Shown here: positions 7,908 through 15,147 of the stretch, one piece after another
Position numbering within the stretch: position 1 is the stretch's first letter
Layout: each line of letters starts with the position of its first letter
Assembly (NCBI GenBank): GCA_934122235.1
Contig: CAKOWE010000017.1
Location: 1-27,714, forward strand
Direction of reading: 5' to 3'
Length of the DNA: 27,714 nucleotides
Origin: an uncultured Clostridia bacterium
GTDB lineage: Bacteria; Bacillota; Clostridia; TANB77; CAG-508
Notes under the pieces: generated by a model
What the model was told of the DNA's origin: nothing
What the model saw: the letters and a program-made list of their open reading frames with translations, nothing else
The model's database searches: none
Program-made: the position numbers and the translations under genes

Positions 7908-8867
7908 ATGAATAACAAAAAAATCATTACAATATTATCTGTAATAGTAACAATTGTTATTGTTGTAATATCAGCAATATTAATAATAAACAAAAATAAT
8001 GAAACAACTAAATCAACAATAGCACAACAAAATATAAAATATAATGACACAATACAATCAAAAGAACCTATTGAAGAAAGTCCAACACCTTTTGAAACTC
8101 CAAGTTCAAAAATTAGTCAAACACAATATGTTTCAAAGCAAATGTACTATATAAAAGTTAATAACCAAACAAATACTGTAACAATATATACAAAAGATGA
8201 AGATGGAAATTACACAATACCAATAAAAGCAATGGTATGTTCAACTGGAAATAATTCACCTAAAAATTCAAAGTATCAATTAAAAAGCAGATGGGAATGG
8301 AAATCATTATTTGGTGGAGTATATGGTCAATATGCTACACATATAACTGGAAATATATTATTTCATTCTGTACCATATCTAAAACAGTATGATAATAGTT
8401 CATTAGAATATTGGGAATATGATAAACTAGGTACTACTTGTTCAGCAGGATGTATTAGACTTACAGTTTTTGATGCAAAGTGGATATATGATAATTGTCC
8501 TATAGGAACTACAGTAGAATTTTATTCTAGTTCTAATCCAGGACCTCTCGGAAAACCAAGTGCAATGAAAATATTAGATTATACAGAATATAGAAATTGG
8601 GATCCTACAGATCCGCATCCAAATAATGCATGGAAAAATTTTGTTACAATTGTACCAACACCAGAGCCGACTAACGAGCCTATAATAGAAAATACACCAG
8701 TTGTAATAACTAGTGAAATTCCTACAATTATACCAACTCAAAATCCAACTGAAATACCTAGTGTAATCCCCAGTATTGAGTCAACAATAAATAGTGAGAC
8801 ACCAAAAATAACATTAACACCGACTACAGTAAGTCCATCAATTAAAACAACAAACAGTAATAATTAA
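7908..8867 (+). CDS. Membrane-anchored L,D-transpeptidase (YkuD domain)
   Basis: 319 residues; cross-links peptidoglycan or attaches proteins to it outside the membrane. An uncleaved N-terminal anchor (about 5-27) is followed by a Ser/Thr/Pro linker, then a YkuD domain (about 77-206) with His153 (FHSVPY) and the catalytic CSAGCIRL segment (Cys182). The usual SHGCIR His is Ala here, a tolerated variant. The tail (about 247-319) is a Pro/Thr-rich low-complexity stretch that may span the wall. An ATG at 7842 overlaps the promoter -10, so the start at 7908 with GGGGGAAAAC upstream is preferred. Control probably comes from the sigma factor encoded next door, because the two share a promoter sequence. 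Confidence 0.88.
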   Translation: MNNKKIITILSVIVTIVIVVISAILIINKNNETTKSTIAQQNIKYNDTIQSKEPIEESPTPFETPSSKISQTQYVSKQMYYIKVNNQTNTVTIYTKDEDGNYTIPIKAMVCSTGNNSPKNSKYQLKSRWEWKSLFGGVYGQYATHITGNILFHSVPYLKQYDNSSLEYWEYDKLGTTCSAGCIRLTVFDAKWIYDNCPIGTTVEFYSSSNPGPLGKPSAMKILDYTEYRNWDPTDPHPNNAWKNFVTIVPTPEPTNEPIIENTPVVITSEIPTIIPTQNPTEIPSVIPSIESTINSETPKITLTPTTVSPSIKTTNSNN

Positions 8868-8937
8868 GTATATTTTTGTTATAAATATTGTAAAAACAAA
8901 TGAAATAAATATAATTATTAGTGAGAAATAAAAAAAG

Positions 8938-8967
8938 TGTAACTAAATTATAGAAAATGTGAATAGA
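8938..8967 (+). promoter_or_regulatory. ECF-like promoter of the sigma factor gene
   Basis: TGTAAC (8938-8943), 17-base spacer, GAATAGA (8961-8967), matching the site at 7813-7842. This suggests autoregulation by the encoded sigma factor. Confidence 0.72.
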
Positions 8968-9006
8968 TATATGAAAGATATCTTTAGTTAGGAGTTTAAA
9001 TCTAAA

Positions 9007-9561
9007 ATGGAAGTAGCAGATAAAGAAATATATTATTATATCAATAATGAAATACTAGATGTAGAAAAAGCGATGAAGGATTATCGCAATTACATGTATA
9101 CAATTATAAGAAAAATAGGCATAAATTTGTCAAAAGAAGATTCAGAAGAGATTTATGTAGAAGCTTTTTTTACGTTATGGAAAAATCAAAGTAAGTTAGA
9201 CATAAATAAACCGATGTCTGCATATTTGAGAGGGATTACAAGAAATTTAATAAAGCATAAGTGGAGAGAAATAAATAAAAATGAAGATATATCAGAATAT
9301 GAAGAAAAGTTAATATCAAATTTTGATATAGGAATAGCTTTTGAAAGAATAGAAAAAGAAACAATTATATCAAATGAATTAGGAAAAATGAAATCAAAAG
9401 ATAGAGATATATTTATTGCGTATTATTATAAAAATAAAAGTATTAGTGAAATAAGTGAATTATATAATTTGTCAAAATCTAATATAAAAATTATATTATT
9501 TAGAATTAGAAAAAAGATAAAAAAAATATTAGTTAAAGGAGGGTATGATTGCAATGAATAA
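9007..9561 (+). CDS. Alternative RNA polymerase sigma factor (sigma-70/ECF type)
   Basis: 184 residues, the two-domain size of ECF-type sigma factors. Region 2 spans about 27-95, with LWKNQS and AYLRGITRNLIKHKWRE, the helix that melts and binds the -10 box. Region 4 spans about 127-178 (KDRDIFIAYYYKNKSISEI then LSKSNIKIILFRIRKKI), a helix-turn-helix for the -35 box. The ATG at 9007 has GGAG 12 bases upstream, a rather long spacing. The stop overlaps the next gene by 8 bases, showing translational coupling to a likely anti-sigma partner. The promoter repeated before this gene and the L,D-transpeptidase is the probable target. Confidence 0.88.
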   Translation: MEVADKEIYYYINNEILDVEKAMKDYRNYMYTIIRKIGINLSKEDSEEIYVEAFFTLWKNQSKLDINKPMSAYLRGITRNLIKHKWREINKNEDISEYEEKLISNFDIGIAFERIEKETIISNELGKMKSKDRDIFIAYYYKNKSISEISELYNLSKSNIKIILFRIRKKIKKILVKGGYDCNE

Positions 9562-10834
9562 TAAAGAAATAGATAAATTGAGAATGAAAATTGCTATTTT
9601 TAATGCCGAAGAAGAAATAAAACAAAAATCAAATAAATGCCTTCAAAATAATAATGAGAAAATTGGGATGAATTTAATAAGAAAGAAGATTATAGCAACT
9701 GTATGTGCAAGTTTCGTGTTAGTATCAGGAATTGTTGTAGCAACAAATATTGAAAAAGTAAAAACGCATTTTAGAGGATTGGGAGAAGGCGTTGATACAG
9801 CAATAGAAAATGGATACATATCAGAACCAAATGTAGAATTTGTAAATGTTGAAAATATTGGAGCAGATGTAAAGTTAGAAAATTTCTTAATGGATGATGT
9901 GAATTTAAGTGTAAACTTTATGTTTGATTTTGATGAAAATATAAAAGATATAATTGATATGGAAAAGGTAAATAATATTGAATTAAGTGATTTAATTGTA
10001 AAAGATGAAGAAAACAGAATAATATATAGTAGTCCTAATCAAGAAGCATTTGAAAAGTATTGTAAAGAGAATAATTTAGATTATACATTCTGTGAATTTA
10101 ATGAAAATTATATGAATAATGGACTAAATGCTTTTATAGTGAGTAAATCGAGTGATTCAATAGAATTAATGTACAATATGTATAGTAAAAATTTTCCAAA
10201 ATCAAAAAAATTATATTTTTCATTTAATACAATCACAATAACAGAATATACACAGGAAAAAGAAATTGAATATGAAATAAATGGAGTCTGGAATGCTACA
10301 ATAGATGTACCAGAAAAAATGTATAATAGAACAGAAGAATATTATAAAGTGGTTAGTTGTGATAGTGATGATTTTGAAGTATATACTTCAAAAGTAACTG
10401 AAACGGGATTTGAAATTGGTGTAATTATATCGAATATTGAAAAACCAGAATTTGACTATTATAAATATGAGAAATATTGCATTATTAATGAGGCATATAA
10501 TAAAAGAGAAATTACATTAGAAGAGTATAGAAAATCAGACTTTGTTATTTGGTTTGATGAATTGGAATACCTATTAAGGCCAATCTCTCTTTCTAATACC
10601 AAATTAACAAGCAAACAAACAGAAGCTTCTTACATAGAAAATGAAAATGGTAAAAAATTTGAATATGTTCAAAGTCCAAGCAGAAAACAACTAAATGAAT
10701 TTTTAGGAGAAAATAAATTTAATTTTTATGATACATTTAGCATGACAAAAAAAGATGCAACCAAAAAAATAAAAGTAGTATTATATTATTATGGAACCCC
10801 GGTTACAGTTGAATTAAAAAAAATAAATGGTTAA
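9554..10834 (+). CDS. Membrane protein, probable anti-sigma factor (DUF4179-like)
   Basis: 426 residues from the ATG at 9554. An earlier ATG at 9545 abuts the ribosome binding site AAAGGAGGG and is unlikely. The first 45 residues are charged and would be cytoplasmic, a single membrane segment covers about 46-63 (IIATVCASFVLVSGIVVAT), and some 360 residues lie outside. The layout and coupling to the sigma gene match anti-sigma/sensor proteins; the juxtamembrane GLGEGVDTAIENGY stretch recalls DUF4179 proteins encoded after such sigma genes, but I cannot confirm the family. It probably holds the sigma factor at the membrane until an envelope signal arrives. Confidence 0.72.
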   Translation: MNNKEIDKLRMKIAIFNAEEEIKQKSNKCLQNNNEKIGMNLIRKKIIATVCASFVLVSGIVVATNIEKVKTHFRGLGEGVDTAIENGYISEPNVEFVNVENIGADVKLENFLMDDVNLSVNFMFDFDENIKDIIDMEKVNNIELSDLIVKDEENRIIYSSPNQEAFEKYCKENNLDYTFCEFNENYMNNGLNAFIVSKSSDSIELMYNMYSKNFPKSKKLYFSFNTITITEYTQEKEIEYEINGVWNATIDVPEKMYNRTEEYYKVVSCDSDDFEVYTSKVTETGFEIGVIISNIEKPEFDYYKYEKYCIINEAYNKREITLEEYRKSDFVIWFDELEYLLRPISLSNTKLTSKQTEASYIENENGKKFEYVQSPSRKQLNEFLGENKFNFYDTFSMTKKDATKKIKVVLYYYGTPVTVELKKING

Positions 10835-10849
10835 CTTAATAATATGAAC

Positions 10850-10875
10850 AATAAGCTTCCTTTTGGAAGCTTATT
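10850..10875. terminator. Bidirectional terminator hairpin
   Basis: 11-bp perfect stem (10850-10860 with 10865-10875), loop TTTT, between the convergent anti-sigma and secreted-protein B genes. Confidence 0.75.
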
Positions 10876-10906
10876 GTGAGAGAAAAGGGAATATGATTAA
10901 ATATTG

Positions 10907-11371
10907 TTAAATAAGTACATAGGAATACCAACAACTTGCACGTCTGGCATAACCAGTAGAGGTATCATAAACAGATGAATAAATCTGTATTTTCTGACCA
11001 CTGGTTACATTGATAGCGGGTGCAGTCATAGAACAAACACCATCTGCATCAGTAATGCCGGCTATTCTTGATAAGACTGTGCCTGAAGTAGTACGAATCT
11101 CAATGGTACAACGTGCGGTATTTGAATTGTTTGCAGTGTCTGATAACACAAATTTCTGAGAAAATGCAAGTTTTCCAGAATCTCCGATTGTTTTCACTGG
11201 TGTAAGATTATAACCGTGAATTGAAAATTCAGAAGTACCATAAATACCCCTGTACCAAGTGGATGTTCCGTCGATAGACGAAGCAGAAGCTGTTGTTGCA
11301 AATGAAAGAATCATTGCGAAAATTAAAGCGAGTACGGTAAGAAACCGCAAAGATTTTTTTGTAGCTGTCAT
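10907..11371 (-). CDS. Small secreted protein B (paralogue of 7105-7581), function unknown
   Basis: 154 residues from the ATG at 11371, behind the same AAAGGAGC site as paralogue A. The signal peptide is identical to residue 25 or so, then the sequences diverge (about 40% identity by eye over the mature part). The shared frame is TWY, GYNLTPVKT, SGTVL, INVxxGQKxQIY and SVYDxxTG. It carries two Cys residues absent from A (one in ARCTIEI, one in GVCSM) and a third near the C-terminus (ASCWY). GC content is higher than its surroundings and one CGG codon is used (11345-11347). It is divergent from the response regulator gene. Function unknown; a secreted factor or toxin-like role would be speculation. 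Confidence 0.75.
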   Translation of the reverse strand: MTATKKSLRFLTVLALIFAMILSFATTASASSIDGTSTWYRGIYGTSEFSIHGYNLTPVKTIGDSGKLAFSQKFVLSDTANNSNTARCTIEIRTTSGTVLSRIAGITDADGVCSMTAPAINVTSGQKIQIYSSVYDTSTGYARRASCWYSYVLI

Positions 11372-11390
11372 AATAAACAAGCTCCTTTCA
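11297..11390 (-). repeat. Near-identical 94-bp repeat, copy B (RBS plus signal-peptide DNA)
   Basis: Partner of 7507-7600 with a single mismatch; covers the ribosome binding site and signal peptide of secreted protein B. Confidence 0.9.
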
Positions 11391-11465
11391 TAAAGTAAAA
11401 TAATGTTTCTCCCTTTTCTCTCATACCTAAAATTATGCCTAAAATAAACAGCACAAAATAGGTAT

Positions 11466-11483
11466 AGATGAATAAGTTCATCT
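11466..11483. promoter_or_regulatory. Inverted repeat upstream of secreted-protein gene B
   Basis: AGATGAA-TAAG-TTCATCT, counterpart of 7675-7693 at a matching distance from the start codon. Confidence 0.45.
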
Positions 11484-11500
11484 ATTACATAGTAGCACAT

Positions 11501-11512
11501 TTTTAGACAAAA
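11501..11512 (-). promoter_or_regulatory. Spo0A-box-like sequence
   Basis: Minus strand TTTTGTCTAAAA resembles the 0A box (core TGTCGAA) with one core mismatch. It lies in the divergent region between secreted protein B and the response regulator whose output domain is Spo0A-like, so autoregulation is possible. Confidence 0.35.
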
Positions 11513-11586
11513 TTATTAAAAAGAGTAAAAAGAAGTAAGTAAGTGGAAAAAGAAATAAAAAAGAGTAAAAAAGGGGAAATATAAAT

Positions 11587-12271
11587 ATGATAAAAACACT
11601 AATAGCAGATGATAATTGGAAATATTCTAAAGACATTATAAATAATATAATTAGTAAAATAAATGATATAAAAGTAGAATACATATCTACAGATGGTGAG
11701 GAAACATTAGATATTATATCTAAAAATTCTTTTGATTTAATATTATTAGATTTACAAATGCCTAAAATAAACGGATTAGAAATTATAGAGAAAATACAAA
11801 AATTAAATATGATAAAATTTCCTAAAGTAATAATAATATCAGGAGATATTCCACTAGTTAAATATGCTAATATTGATAATATTGTATGCAATATTATCGT
11901 AAAAACAGAAGATACAGAAAGTATTTATAGAAAAATCTTGCAAACAGTAAACAATATAAGATATGAAGAAACTTGTGAAAGTGTAAGAGAAAAAACAATG
12001 ATAAGCCTAAAAAAGATGGGATACAGTTTAAAACATAAAGGGACTAGATATATACTTGAATCTATAATGTATATATATCGGAAATAATAATTTGGATATA
12101 ATAAATAATTTAGAAAAGAATGTTTATAATTTTGTGGCACATAAACACCACACATCTGTTGATAGCATAAAAACAAATATTATAAAATCAACAAAATCTG
12201 TGGCAAAAAAAGATTTCAACTTATCACCTAAAGAAGTTATTACTGAAATTATTAGTAATTGTGTAGCATAA
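11587..12271 (+). pseudogene. Response regulator with Spo0A-like output domain, +1 frameshift at CGGA
   Basis: Frame 0 gives 166 residues: a receiver domain (Asp8, Asp9, phospho-acceptor Asp55 in LILLDLQMP, Ser85, Lys106) and the start of a second domain ending at TAA 12085. From 12080 the +1 frame continues without stops to TAA 12269, giving NNLDIINNLEKNVYNFVAHK, TSVDSIKTNI and SPKEVITEII. Joined, KGTRYILESI plus LEKNVYNFVAHK plus TSVDSIKTNI is the pattern of clostridial Spo0A C-terminal DNA-binding domains, making a 227-residue protein. The join lies at TAT-C-GGA (extra C at 12079). A lost TA in the short TA tract just before (12069-12078) would have the same effect. It is either a broken gene, a sequence error, or a gene read through by +1 frameshifting. 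Confidence 0.8.
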
Positions 12272-12913
12272 AATATAGTTAAATTATAATAAAGTTTACA
12301 TTTTTTATAATCGATAATGTTAATTATAAGAAAGTGTGGACATCTGACATTAGTTTAGATATTTGTTTAGTGAGAATATCATATGTAAGTTAAACAACAT
12401 GAATAATAATTAACAATAAGAAAATTATTGTTATTGAGATATAATCTTTAAACTTATTTTTATAGAACGCTCATTATTACAAATTTCGACAAATAGGAAA
12501 AGTATTGCTTCCAAGATATTTTATAAGAAATTTTCTAACAGTATTTGGAACTTTACAGCATGTTCGAGTATCATTTGCAAAGCAGATTTTCATTACCATT
12601 AAATTTTTTATTAAATACTAAGCCTATTAATATATAACTTCCCATATATTTCTGCTATAAATTCTTAAATATTTTTTAATCATATTATTAACTTTTTCAA
12701 ATGTGTAACATATTTCTCAGGTAGCTAGTTCACATGTATTTTCTAATACAATTAACTCAAACATTGCCTAAAATATAACCCAACTTCATAAATACAATGA
12801 GTACACTCTTTCAATATATTGTTTAAATCTTTGATATTCATAATTTTATGCACCTTCATATTTTTTAATTTTACTGAAAGGTAAATTTATAAAGAATGGA
12901 AATGTTTATAAAC
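12272..12913. other. Long intergenic stretch without a supported gene
   Basis: AT-rich, with stops in all frames. Small remnants are visible: a plus frame of about 45 codons near 12455-12600, and on the minus strand a start at about 12842 (MNIKDLNNILKEC...) that stops after 29 codons and continues for some 40 codons in another frame. A short hairpin (TAACAATAA-GAAA-TTATTGTTA) near 12411-12434 may end the response regulator transcript. TGTCGAA, an exact 0A-box core, occurs at 12491-12485 on the minus strand. It looks like decayed DNA. Confidence 0.45.
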
Positions 12914-12948
12914 GAAAAAAGAGACCTTACCTTTATAGTAAAATCTCT
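12914..12948 (-). terminator. Terminator of the initiator tRNA gene
   Basis: Minus-strand 11-bp stem (12938-12948 with 12920-12930, some G-U pairs), 7-base loop, then a run of six T. Confidence 0.8.
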
Positions 12949-12997
12949 ACATTTAAATTGTTTTAAAGGATATCCCTTTAATTAAAAAACTCTAAAA

Positions 12998-13073
12998 TGG
13001 TTGCGGGGGTAAGATTCGAACTTACGACCTTTGGGTTATGAGCCCAACGAGCTGCCAACTGCTCCACCCCGCG
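12998..13073 (-). tRNA. Initiator tRNA-fMet (CAU)
   Basis: 76 bases with encoded CCA. It shows the initiator hallmarks: a C1-A72 mismatch at the acceptor end (CGCGGGG/CCCCGCA) and three consecutive G-C pairs under the anticodon loop (GGG-CTCATAA-CCC). The T loop TTCGAAT is standard. Its 3' 47 bases recur as a fragment at 3124-3170, so the gene is a likely integration target. Confidence 0.96.
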
Positions 13074-13085
13074 ATGTTATAATTT

Positions 13086-13114
13086 ATTATACTTTTTTAA
13101 TTGACTATTGTCAA
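13086..13114 (-). promoter_or_regulatory. Promoter of tRNA-fMet
   Basis: TTGACA (13114-13109), 17-base spacer, TATAAT (13091-13086): a perfect sigma-A consensus on the minus strand. Confidence 0.9.
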
Positions 13115-13218
13115 TACTTTTCATGAAATTTTATACATATATACATATATTATGAATAATTTAATAAAATATGCATGTATTTTTTAATTTTTTACAAGTT
13201 AATTATATTTTATTCTAA

Positions 13219-13247
13219 TTGATTAATAAAATAATACATGGTATAAT
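13219..13247 (+). promoter_or_regulatory. Promoter of the PH-domain/Nudix pair
   Basis: TTGATT (13219-13224), 17-base spacer, TATAAT (13242-13247), 24 bases before the first start codon. Confidence 0.8.
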
Positions 13248-13271
13248 TGTAAAAAAATTAAAGGAGATATT

Positions 13272-13649
13272 ATGGAAAATTTAAAAATTTTATGGAAAGA
13301 TAGAAAAAGACCTTTTTTAGGATTGCCGTTATCTTTTACAAAATACACATTATTAGATGAAAAATTATTAATTGATTCAGGTATATTATCAACAAATCAA
13401 GAAGAAGTACGATTATATAGAATAATGGATGTTACATTGAAAAGGAGCATTTGGCAAAGACTTTTCGGAGTTGGAACAATACACTGCTGTTCTGCAGATA
13501 AATCAACTCCAGAATTCGATATAAAAGATATAAAAAGACCTTTCGAAATAAAAGAACTATTATCTAGTAAAATAGAAGAACAAAGAGACAAAAAAAGAGT
13601 CTCTGGAAGAGAATTTTTTGATGATGCTGATGATGAGAGTCATATATAA
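13272..13649 (+). CDS. Bacterial PH-domain protein (bPH2/YdbS-like)
   Basis: 125 residues, soluble. The segment KYTLLDEKLLIDSGILSTNQEEVRLYRIMDV (about 24-54) followed by RSIWQRLFGVGTIHC is the core of bacterial PH-like domains of the DUF304/YdbS type, in which a strand pair, the 'RLYRI.DV' turn and a 'G.GTI' strand recur. The membrane segments found in longer family members are absent. The acidic tail FFDDADDE is disordered. AAGGAGA precedes the ATG. The Nudix gene follows after 12 bases, so the two are cotranscribed. Its molecular role is unknown. Confidence 0.78.
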   Translation: MENLKILWKDRKRPFLGLPLSFTKYTLLDEKLLIDSGILSTNQEEVRLYRIMDVTLKRSIWQRLFGVGTIHCCSADKSTPEFDIKDIKRPFEIKELLSSKIEEQRDKKRVSGREFFDDADDESHI

Positions 13650-13661
13650 AGGAGCAATTTT

Positions 13662-14054
13662 ATGAAAAAAGAAAAATCATGTGGTTGTATAATTTTAGAT
13701 AATAACATGGTATTATTAGTAAAACATAATGCTGGACACTGGGATTTTCCTAAAGGGCATGTAGAAAATAATGAAACTGAAGAACAAACTGCAATAAGAG
13801 AAGTTAAAGAAGAAACTAATATAGATGTAGAAATAATACCTGGTTATAGATATGTAATACAATATAGTCCAAAAGAAAATGTAATAAAAGATGTAGTATT
13901 TTTTATAGCTAAAAAAATTTCTAATAATATAAAGGCACAAGAAAGTGAAATAAGTATTGTGGAATGGGTAGATATAGATACAGCTTTTACACAAATTACT
14001 CATACCGATTCTAAAAAGTTATTAATGCAAGTAAAAAAAGATTATTTACAATAA
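13662..14054 (+). CDS. Nudix hydrolase (MutT/diadenosine-type)
   Basis: 130 residues. The Nudix box begins at Gly32: GHVENNE, then REVKEETNI, with Glu38, Arg46, Glu47, Glu50 and Glu51 as metal/catalytic positions; the usual Gly near the end of the box is Asn53. The preceding GHWDFPKGH matches MutT and Ap4A hydrolase-like members that hydrolyse nucleoside diphosphate-X substrates. The exact substrate cannot be read from sequence. AAAGGAG precedes the ATG. Second gene of a pair with the PH-domain protein, and followed by a strong bidirectional terminator. Confidence 0.9.
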   Translation: MKKEKSCGCIILDNNMVLLVKHNAGHWDFPKGHVENNETEEQTAIREVKEETNIDVEIIPGYRYVIQYSPKENVIKDVVFFIAKKISNNIKAQESEISIVEWVDIDTAFTQITHTDSKKLLMQVKKDYLQ

Positions 14055-14099
14055 AAATAAGAACTGGTCTATTAATTATATAGACCAGTTCTTATTTTT
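14054..14099. terminator. Bidirectional terminator between Nudix gene and arginase
   Basis: 19-bp inverted repeat (14054-14072 with 14081-14099), A-rich before and T-rich after, serving both convergent genes; its right arm overlaps the arginase stop codon. Confidence 0.88.
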
Positions 14100-14967
14100 A
14101 AAAATTATTTAAAAATTTATTTAAAATAGTTGATGCAATAATTTTAGTTTTATTATCTTTATCTAACTCAGGGTTATATTCAACTATATCTATAGATTTT
14201 ACTAAATCTTTTTTCTTTATAACTGTTTGTACCATCATATATGCCTCTTCGAGATTAATTCCATCAACAGCCGGAATAGATACTCCAGGTGCTATTTTAG
14301 GATCAATTAAATCTATATCATAGCTTACATGAACCCCATTAGTTCCTTTACTTGCAATTTCGAAAGCTTTTCTAGTTATTACATCTGCCCCTTCTTTTCT
14401 TACATCTTCAGTAGAAAAAACTGTAACCCCTGCTTCTTTTAAATTTTCTACTTCTAAAGGATCCACATCTCTTGCTCCTACTATAACAGTATTTTCTGAT
14501 TTATAAAAACTTCCAGAATGAAATTCTGCTAAGTATCTTTTTTCATAATTTGTAATTACAGCAAGCGGTAATCCATGAATATTACCAGAAATAGTTGTAT
14601 CAAAAGTATTGTAATCTCCATGTGAATCAAACCAAATAATTCCCATTTTATTATATTTTTTTATTGAAGCAAGTGCTGTAGCAATTGCTAAGCTGTGGTC
14701 TCCTCCAAGTGTTATTGGCAATTTCTCATCGTTTAAAGTTGAACATACAATATCATATAATTGTTTGTTAAATTTATTTATTTCATTTAAATTTTTCTTT
14801 TTATTACCTTTATCAGTTTCTTTAACAACATTATTATATTTTAGTTCAATTATTTTATTAATATTACTATGTGCCAAATTTTTTGTCAATTCTATAGGTC
14901 CTTTATTAGCTCCATTAACATGTACTCCTAAATCTGTACACGCATTAATTATATTAATATGTTTCAT
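14098..14967 (-). CDS. rocF: Arginase
   Basis: 289 residues of the arginase/ureohydrolase family, hydrolysing arginine to ornithine and urea in the cytoplasm. The binuclear manganese motifs are complete: TLGGDHSLAIA (86-96, His91), WFDSHGDYNT (112-121, Asp114, His116, Asp118) and SYDIDLIDP (215-223, Asp217, Asp219). The segment ISGNIHGLPLA matches arginase itself (SGNIHGMPLA) better than agmatinase or formiminoglutamase. An upstream in-frame ATG at 15009 is less likely: the ATG at 14967 has GGAGGAG directly before it. No other arginine genes are adjacent. Confidence 0.87.
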   Translation of the reverse strand: MKHINIINACTDLGVHVNGANKGPIELTKNLAHSNINKIIELKYNNVVKETDKGNKKKNLNEINKFNKQLYDIVCSTLNDEKLPITLGGDHSLAIATALASIKKYNKMGIIWFDSHGDYNTFDTTISGNIHGLPLAVITNYEKRYLAEFHSGSFYKSENTVIVGARDVDPLEVENLKEAGVTVFSTEDVRKEGADVITRKAFEIASKGTNGVHVSYDIDLIDPKIAPGVSIPAVDGINLEEAYMMVQTVIKKKDLVKSIDIVEYNPELDKDNKTKIIASTILNKFLNNF

Positions 14968-15099
14968 AAACTCCTCCATTCTAAATATTATGTAGTATAT
15001 CATGGACATTAGATATAATCAAGTATTGCAAATATATAAAAAATATAAATTTATACAAATAAACTTAAACCATATTAATTTATTATTTTTACATGCTAA

Positions 15100-15132
15100 A
15101 AAAGGTATAATTCTTAATGAATTATACCTTTT
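15100..15132 (-). terminator. Terminator of purA
   Basis: 13-bp stem (15100-15112 with 15120-15132) and T run on the minus strand, 16 bases after the purA stop. Confidence 0.85.
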
Positions 15133-15147
15133 AAAATTATTTTCATT

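Noticed and set aside
11478..11891. A 137-codon minus-strand frame opposite the response regulator
   Set aside because: Shadow of the receiver domain coding strand; low-complexity Phe/Ile/Ser sequence and no ribosome binding site.
12272..12913. Possible transposase or small gene remnants
   Set aside because: Fragments of 30-45 codons in different frames on both strands with no recognisable motif; reported only as decayed spacer.
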